Under the pieces are notes generated by a model that had not been told where the DNA came from, did no database searches, and saw only the letters and a program-made list of their open reading frames with translations. This document shows positions 5,101 through 10,276 of a DNA stretch of 10,276 nucleotides, one piece after another (the stretch's first letter is position 1; every line of letters begins with the position of its first letter). Made by a program: the position numbers and the translations under genes. The DNA is from Desulfotignum sp. (GTDB lineage Bacteria > Desulfobacterota > Desulfobacteria > Desulfobacterales > Desulfobacteraceae): assembly GCA_011390695.1 (NCBI GenBank), contig JAABRW010000417.1, forward strand, positions 1 to 10,276, given 5' to 3'.

Positions 5101-6876
5101 AAATCTTCTGAAAAACTGGCTGCTGTAAGACAGATAATGGCAGCCGAAAAGATCGCTGCCCTGGTGGTGCCCAGTGCAGATCCCCACCAGAGTGAATATG
5201 TCACCGGCCACTGGCAGGCCAGGGCCTGGCTTACCGGGTTTACCGGTTCTGCCGGGGTTGCCGTGGTCACGGCAGACAAAGCCATTCTCTGGACGGATTT
5301 CCGGTATTGGATACAGGCCGCATCCCAGATCAGGGAATCGGAATTTGCGCTGTTCAAATCCGGAGAGCCTGATGTGCCTGAATTCCACGACTGGATTTTT
5401 GAAAACCTGTCTGAAAATGATGTGGCGGCCATTGACGGGCAAATGATTTCCAGAAAACAGGAAAAAAGATACAGGGATCTGTGGTACATAGGAAATATCG
5501 GTTTGAGAACAGACCTGGACCTGGTGTCCAGGGTCTGGCTGAACCGCCCGCCCATGCCGGCCACAAAAGCCTGGGATTTTTCCACCCGGTTTGCCGGTCA
5601 GTCCCGGGCTGAAAAGATACAAGACATCCGGGATGCCATGAATGCATCCGGTGCCGGCTGGTATGTCATGACCGGCCTGGAGGACATTGCCTGGACCTTT
5701 AACCTGCGGGGATCAGATGCCCCCGGCAATCCGGTCAATATCGCCTTTGCCCTCATTGGCCTGGAACATGCGCAGCTGTTTATCCAACCGGACAAGGTGG
5801 GTAAAGACCTTGCAGCGGTTCTGGCAGCAGACGGTGTCCGGTTGTCATCATACAAAGATATCTTTTCCACCGTGGAAAAGCTGCCGGAAAATGCCTGTGT
5901 GCTGCTGGATCCGGACATGGTTTCTGCAGCAGTGTTCTCTGCTGTCAACCCGGCATGCCGCATTTTGGAAAAAGCCGGTCCTGCTACCCGGCTCAAAGCG
6001 GTGAAAAATCGCGTACAGATACAGCATCTCAAAGAGACAGCTGTCAAGGACGGGGTGGCGGTCACCGAGTTTCTGCACTGGATGGCCACCCGGGATGCCG
6101 GAGAACCGGTCTCGGAAATCAGTGCGGAAGAAAAATTGTTTGATCTGCGCAGCCGGCAGACCGATTTCATGGAAAACAGCTTTGACCCCATCATGGCCTA
6201 TGGCCCGCATTCCGCCATGTGTCACTATAGAGCCACCAAAGATACCGATGTTCAGATTCAGGACACCGGCATGTTCCTGACAGATTCCGGCGGCAATTAC
6301 CTGACCGGCACAACCGATATTACCCGCACCATCAGCCTGGGCAGACCGACTTTGCAGCAGATCCGGGACTATACCCTGGTGCTCAAAGGGCATATTGCCG
6401 TGGCAGAAGCCTGTTTCCCCAAAGGCACCAAAGGGTTTCAGATAGACACCCTGGCCCGGCAGTTTTTGTGGCAGCAGGGCATGAATTTCGGCCATGGCAC
6501 CGGCCATGGGGTGGGATTTTTTCTGTGCGTCCATGAAGGCCCGGCCCGCATCAGCCCCCATCCTGTTGATGTGGCCCTGGAACCCGGCATGCTGCTGACC
6601 AATGAGCCCGGGGTTTACCGGGAGGGAGAATACGGCATCCGCCTGGAGAACATGGTGCTGGTGACAAAAGCCCGAAAAACCGCTTTCGGTGACTTTCTGG
6701 CCTTTGAGAACTTCACCTGGTGCCATTTTGAACGCGAAATGGTGGATACCTGCCTGCTCAACCAGGCGGAAATCCAGTGGTTAAACCAGTATCACCAGCA
6801 GGTTTTTGACCGCCTCTCCCCCCATCTGGCACCTGAAACAGCATCCTGGCTTAAGATGAGAACCGCGCCTCTGTGA
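5098..6876 (+). CDS. Aminopeptidase P family (M24B) Xaa-Pro aminopeptidase
   Basis: This cytoplasmic metallopeptidase removes an N-terminal residue from peptides with proline in second position. At 592 residues it is the long, three-domain form resembling eukaryotic XPNPEP1 rather than the shorter E. coli PepP. The first creatinase-like domain (1 to ~150) has VVPSADPHQSEYV (23-35), RAWLTGFTGSAGVAVVT (42-58) and LWTDFRY (64-70). A second creatinase-like domain (~160-300) contains LEDIAWTFNLRGSD (194-207). The pita-bread M24 domain (~305-530) carries all five metal ligands: D396 and D407 in TDSGGNY...TTDITRT, H470 in GTGHGVG, E503 in TNEPGVY and E517 in GIRLEN. H376 and H479 fit the catalytic histidines. 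A short C-terminal M24_C domain follows (~535-592). It is downstream of the small ORF and converges on the large membrane gene with 21 bp between. No plus-strand terminator is visible. It could supply amino acids from peptides to the lyases nearby (inference). Confidence 0.94.
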   Translation: MKSSEKLAAVRQIMAAEKIAALVVPSADPHQSEYVTGHWQARAWLTGFTGSAGVAVVTADKAILWTDFRYWIQAASQIRESEFALFKSGEPDVPEFHDWIFENLSENDVAAIDGQMISRKQEKRYRDLWYIGNIGLRTDLDLVSRVWLNRPPMPATKAWDFSTRFAGQSRAEKIQDIRDAMNASGAGWYVMTGLEDIAWTFNLRGSDAPGNPVNIAFALIGLEHAQLFIQPDKVGKDLAAVLAADGVRLSSYKDIFSTVEKLPENACVLLDPDMVSAAVFSAVNPACRILEKAGPATRLKAVKNRVQIQHLKETAVKDGVAVTEFLHWMATRDAGEPVSEISAEEKLFDLRSRQTDFMENSFDPIMAYGPHSAMCHYRATKDTDVQIQDTGMFLTDSGGNYLTGTTDITRTISLGRPTLQQIRDYTLVLKGHIAVAEACFPKGTKGFQIDTLARQFLWQQGMNFGHGTGHGVGFFLCVHEGPARISPHPVDVALEPGMLLTNEPGVYREGEYGIRLENMVLVTKARKTAFGDFLAFENFTWCHFEREMVDTCLLNQAEIQWLNQYHQQVFDRLSPHLAPETASWLKMRTAPL

Positions 6877-6897
6877 TAAAAGACCATGCACCATTCT

Positions 6898-9800
6898 TCA
6901 ACGGTCATGTAACATGGGTTCTTTGCAGGTTATGGCGTGATTGGTCTGATGGAGAAAATGCATTTTTTCAATGGATCTGAGATATTTCTGATATGTGGTC
7001 AGGTAAAAAGACAATGGCCGGGAAAAATTTCTTCCCAGGATGCCGTCCACAAACAAACGGCTGATAAACTGTTCATGCGTCAGCATTTTTTGTGCCTGGA
7101 AAAAAATGGTCCTTTCTTCAGGGGTCAGCTGTGAAACCATCTCCACAATGGTCATTCTTCCTCTTGGCAGATACATCCAGAAGTAAAACAGGTCCAGAGA
7201 ATGGATAATGACCATGACAGCAAGGTCTTTTGCTTCAGCGTTTCTGCCGGCAAAAAGGGCTTCCGGTTTTTCCAGAATTTTGAGTTCTTCGGTTTCAGGA
7301 AACAGCATTTCCAGTTTCGCATATGTGTCGAACAGATCTGAAAACTTCTTGGTAACATCCCGCTTCCGCAGTTTCAGGTTCTGGAACCGGTCCACAGTGC
7401 CTTCTATCATGCCTGCAACCGTATCTGAAGCTGCTTTGGAAATAATGGCCGCCCATGTCTGCAAAACCGTGTTGACAGACGGGATGTTGAAAAAAGCCAA
7501 TATCATACCGATACCCATATTAAATACCAGTGCAACCGGTATGGAAAGGATACTTCTGAAAAAATTTCCGGTTACCATTGCTCTGGGAAGCCCGCGAAAG
7601 GCATTGTGGGCTGACAGATATATGCCGTTGGCAAAGCCCATTACCGTATACAATGCAAACGGGCTGGTCTGCATATTGATGCCCAGGGTGTTGTCCAGCA
7701 GGACTGTTTTTACCAGATAATCCAGAAGGGGTACGGAAAATCCTGTGAAAAACAGGGCATCTGTCAATCTGTCCCAGCTGACATAATTGTTCCATTTGGT
7801 CAATGAGGACCGTTTGATGCCCCCGCCGCCGAGAACCGATTGCAGGATGACCCTGAAGCCGGTAATGCCAAACCAGATGAATGCACCGAACCAGGCCAGA
7901 AGCCACCAGTCTTTGGTGAGAAAAAAGCAGACAAATGCCGGAACAAACCCCATGAAAATTTTAAGACAGTTTTTAAACCTGGTGTTGAGGTTTTTCCATG
8001 ATTTCCGGATATCTTTTTTTCGGGGGCTGGAAAGATCAAAGCCGAGATCATTTCTTATCTGTCTTCGCATGCCGCCGAGGGTAACGATATTCCCCTTTTT
8101 TTTCATATCCAGAACAAAGGATTCAAACACCCACTCTTTTTTTTTCACGAACATGATCTGATCAAGGCCGGGCAGCCATTTTAACACAGCCAGTATCCAG
8201 GTGAACAAAGGGTGCATGTCTTCCCGGGAAAAAGCGGTCATGCGCTGGTTTACACTTATGTTTGCCGGCAGTATGCGCCTGTCTCCGGCAGTATTGTCAA
8301 TTTTTTTCTGAGACCGGAAGGGAAGGGTGGTCACAATGCCGAATCCCATGCCGTGTGCCTGGTGGGCCTTTCCTGTGGAGTCACTTCCGATCCTGGATTT
8401 GATGGGGTATGCTGCATACATGTTTTTGAGGGCATTGATATCATAAAGGATATTGAAAAGTTTTTTCAGCCGGTCTGATCTGTCCGGATAATCTGCTTTT
8501 TCCACACAGGAGATTATCTGCCGGACCGATCGTTTCAATTTTAAGACACTGCCCCCGTTAATCGCTTTTTGCAGTTCATTGATGGAAAAGACATGGTCTG
8601 TTTTTCCGGAAACAAAATCTTTTAAATTGATGATTTCCAGACGGGTGACCAGTCCCTTTGATTCATACAGAATTTCGAGCACATCCTCAGGCTGCAGATT
8701 GTTCAGTTTAAGGGTGAGGCGAAAATCATAGTGCAGTTGTCCAATGGTTTCCAAAAATCGGGTATGGGTCAGTTTCATTCGGTCAGGAATTTCCGATTGG
8801 CCATTTTCAGCTGATTGTGCAAAAATGTCAGGGTGCTTTTCCGGGTGTAAATATGTCTCAATGACATCCCTGACACTGAAACAATCCATTTTTTCTATCC
8901 GGGCTTTGATCTTTTCCTGGTTTTGGGCATCTGCCCGTATGAAGCTTTCATGCAGTTCATCAAGGCGCTGTTTCATGGCCAGAACAGCCATTTTGTGGAT
9001 ATATTCCGCAAGATGTGGAACAGACGGCTGGCCAGGAGATGAAAACTGCAAAAATTCATCCGGGCTGAGTGCCGGCATTGTGATATCCAGATCCCGGCAC
9101 ATATCATCCAGATGTACTTCATTGAAGGTTTTCAACAGACTGAGTACATGTTTTTTCTGAAATCGCAGTACTGCCTGTCCCTGTTCCATGAATTTCATCA
9201 CATGGGGTTCAGCAAGGAAACACAAAAATGCTTCTGCATCAGCAAGGCCCCGGGCAACCCAGATGAATGAAATATAGCGGTCCCGGTATCGGGCTTTAAA
9301 TTCAATGCCGATGCGCAGGTCAATTTCCATTATTTTTGCCGCTTCAATGAGCTCAATGACAAACCTGGGTTCAATATAGTGGTAATATATCACCCGCAGC
9401 CTGCGGATGCCTTTTATCCATGCATCCATGATCAGATGGGTGGGGGATTTTCTTCCGGAAGTATTGGCATCGTGCACATGGTCATCAAATGTAATCTGGT
9501 TCCATTCTTCAGGCATTTCCAGAAGGTGGTAGCGGGAGAGCAGTTTTCTTATGACCCTGGGTTTGCCGAAGGCAGCCAGTCTGAAAGTATGGGCCAGCTG
9601 CAGTTGCCGGGTATCCTTGCCTTTGGCCCGCACCAGCTCCTTCATGATCTGTAAAAGCACCCGGGCCGTGTTTTTGGGCATGGGGCCGTCAGCTGTATCC
9701 AGCACCGCGTCTTTCAGTGCCTTGAGCGCTGCCAGACGGTTTTCAATGACACCCCGCTCCATGGATTCCAGCAGGTTGACAATGGCATAGGCGGTGTGAA

Positions 9801-9969
9801 GCCCTTTTGATTCAGCCAGTTCTTTGATGCCCAGCGGGTGGAAAAAAGGGTAGTACAGTTTTCGTATATACCCCAGTCTGGCATCTGCATCATAAACAGA
9901 GTTGACAATCCTGATGAGGTCATGATCCCGTTTATCAAAAAAAACTGAATTTATGGCAGATTTGTCCAT
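6898..9969 (-). CDS. Large multi-pass membrane protein with degenerate PHP-like domain (1023 aa, unknown function)
   Basis: I do not recognise a named family. Residues 1-155 look soluble and helical. Residues 160-225 resemble the start of a PHP metal-hydrolase domain: DDHVHDANTSGRKSP with H164 and H166, then KGIRRLRVIYYHY with H197 where PHP proteins have TDHD, then LIEAAKIMEIDLRIGIEF with E223. The spacing (about 31 and 26 residues) fits PHP, but the Asp of TDHD is Tyr and I cannot find the later His and Asp-x-His ligands, so the metal site may be incomplete. Residues 230-665 are mostly helical and soluble. Likely membrane segments lie near 670-685, 688-710, 738-757, 770-787 and 803-828; 835-855 and 916-934 are possible. 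The end (860-1023) is soluble and charged. There is no signal peptide. It stands alone, with a terminator upstream and a convergent gene downstream. The ATG lacks a clear Shine-Dalgarno, and an in-frame TAA occurs ten codons upstream. Faint resemblance of the GGGG and FFNIP segments to the Gcr 'site-specific recombinase' membrane family is from memory and unproven. Confidence 0.85.
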   Translation of the reverse strand: MDKSAINSVFFDKRDHDLIRIVNSVYDADARLGYIRKLYYPFFHPLGIKELAESKGLHTAYAIVNLLESMERGVIENRLAALKALKDAVLDTADGPMPKNTARVLLQIMKELVRAKGKDTRQLQLAHTFRLAAFGKPRVIRKLLSRYHLLEMPEEWNQITFDDHVHDANTSGRKSPTHLIMDAWIKGIRRLRVIYYHYIEPRFVIELIEAAKIMEIDLRIGIEFKARYRDRYISFIWVARGLADAEAFLCFLAEPHVMKFMEQGQAVLRFQKKHVLSLLKTFNEVHLDDMCRDLDITMPALSPDEFLQFSSPGQPSVPHLAEYIHKMAVLAMKQRLDELHESFIRADAQNQEKIKARIEKMDCFSVRDVIETYLHPEKHPDIFAQSAENGQSEIPDRMKLTHTRFLETIGQLHYDFRLTLKLNNLQPEDVLEILYESKGLVTRLEIINLKDFVSGKTDHVFSINELQKAINGGSVLKLKRSVRQIISCVEKADYPDRSDRLKKLFNILYDINALKNMYAAYPIKSRIGSDSTGKAHQAHGMGFGIVTTLPFRSQKKIDNTAGDRRILPANISVNQRMTAFSREDMHPLFTWILAVLKWLPGLDQIMFVKKKEWVFESFVLDMKKKGNIVTLGGMRRQIRNDLGFDLSSPRKKDIRKSWKNLNTRFKNCLKIFMGFVPAFVCFFLTKDWWLLAWFGAFIWFGITGFRVILQSVLGGGGIKRSSLTKWNNYVSWDRLTDALFFTGFSVPLLDYLVKTVLLDNTLGINMQTSPFALYTVMGFANGIYLSAHNAFRGLPRAMVTGNFFRSILSIPVALVFNMGIGMILAFFNIPSVNTVLQTWAAIISKAASDTVAGMIEGTVDRFQNLKLRKRDVTKKFSDLFDTYAKLEMLFPETEELKILEKPEALFAGRNAEAKDLAVMVIIHSLDLFYFWMYLPRGRMTIVEMVSQLTPEERTIFFQAQKMLTHEQFISRLFVDGILGRNFSRPLSFYLTTYQKYLRSIEKMHFLHQTNHAITCKEPMLHDR

Positions 9970-10001
9970 GATTTTTTCAAACAGAAACGCAATCCCATTT
10001 T

Positions 10002-10050
10002 AAAAAAAGCAGAGTAAGCGGCCAGGTGCGCTACCCGGCCGCTTACTCTG
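10002..10050 (-). terminator. Strong intrinsic terminator of the right-edge gene
   Basis: Positions 10010-10023 and 10037-10050 form a perfect 14-bp stem (CAGAGTAAGCGGCC and its complement). The stem extends inward past one mismatch by three more pairs and a wobble. On the minus-strand transcript it is followed after GC by seven U (10008-10002). It begins about 52 nt after the TGA of the helical-repeat gene. It also insulates the 1023-aa gene, whose start codon is only 32 nt further on. Confidence 0.93.
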
Positions 10051-10102
10051 TGGGATGCCGGAAATTTTACTTCGGCGTCTGGAATTTTTAATACTGCAGC
10101 AA

Positions 10103-10276
10103 TCAGGATATCCTGCGCAATACCCTGGATGCCCAGGCACTGTCATCCATCCGGTTTTCCAGGCTGGTTGCCAGGCGGGACAACCGGCGGGTGTCGCCGG
10201 CTTTTTCTTCGGCCAGGGTGTAAAGCTGGGCAGCCAGCTGTGTGTCTTTGAGCTGGATCAGGGCGGTCTGGGCCAG
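10103..10276 (-). CDS. C-terminal end of a helical-repeat protein (partial, N-terminus off the right edge)
   Basis: One minus-strand frame is open from the right edge to TGA at 10105-10103, giving 57 residues that end in ASRVLRRIS. The sequence is entirely helical and amphipathic. It looks like one full and one truncated unit of a ~30-35-residue TPR/Sel1-like repeat: LKDTQLAAQLYTLAEEKAGD is followed by a helix (TRRLSRLATSLENRM), then DDSAWASRVLRRIS restarts the unit, with the pattern D-S/T-x-hydrophobic-A recurring. The strong terminator just downstream supports this as a true gene end. The function cannot be told from this fragment; such repeats usually serve as protein-binding scaffolds. 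Confidence 0.7.
   Translation of the reverse strand: MAQTALIQLKDTQLAAQLYTLAEEKAGDTRRLSRLATSLENRMDDSAWASRVLRRIS

Noticed and set aside
5848..6726. Minus-strand open frame of 292 codons inside the peptidase gene
   Set aside because: It is a shadow of the M24 peptidase coding strand, whose five metal ligands are intact. The antisense product has no recognisable motif.
6877..6940. Possible terminator between the convergent peptidase and membrane-protein genes
   Set aside because: Only short pairings (such as CATGT/ACATG) are present and no U run follows, so I do not call a terminator here.
10103..10116. Palindrome CAGGATATCCTG at the 3' end of the right-edge gene
   Set aside because: It lies within coding sequence over the last codons, with no partner site, and is short enough to be chance.

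Overview
The window looks like chromosomal DNA from a Gram-negative anaerobe. The preference for a Desulfobacterota (sulfate-reducer type) origin is an inference from gene content and protein style, not a proven assignment. Genes are tightly packed and the theme is amino-acid import and breakdown. There are no rRNA or tRNA genes, CRISPR arrays, insertion sequences or phage genes.

Positions 1-4745 are all on the minus strand and read right to left: a PatB/MalY-type C-S beta-lyase (3591-4745), a tryptophanase (tnaA, 2089-3468), a periplasmic Leu/Ile/Val-type binding protein (livK, 851-1969), and the first 247 codons of the permease livH (1-741, cut by the left edge). Both lyases are PLP enzymes that beta-eliminate an amino acid to pyruvate and ammonia, releasing H2S or a thiol, or indole. 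tnaA and livK each have a near-consensus sigma-70 promoter with a 17-bp spacer. tnaA has no TnaC leader; instead two copies of a ~20-bp direct repeat lie 37 bp apart around its promoter, and the 8-bp core recurs in front of patB. livK and livH are separated by a strong stem-loop that probably makes binding protein in excess over permease.

Positions 4870-6876 are on the plus strand and divergent from patB: a 72-residue charged, coiled-coil-like protein of unknown function, then, 9 bp later, an aminopeptidase P-type metallopeptidase (592 aa) with a GTG start whose ribosome binding site overlaps the upstream stop codon. The 124-bp divergent spacer holds a 17-bp palindrome lying over a TATAAT.

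Positions 6898-9969 (minus strand, convergent with the peptidase) encode a 1023-residue protein of no named family. It has a degenerate PHP-type metal-hydrolase signature near residues 160-225 and a multi-pass membrane block near residues 670-860. It is the most novel item here. Its start lies only about 30 bp after a strong intrinsic terminator (10002-10050) that ends a further minus-strand gene, of which only the last 57 codons (a helical-repeat protein) are in the window.

Taken together, the left two thirds read as a peptide and amino-acid utilisation locus: a proline-specific peptidase, an amino-acid ABC importer, and two lyases that feed pyruvate. The functional link is inferred from proximity and shared sequence motifs.
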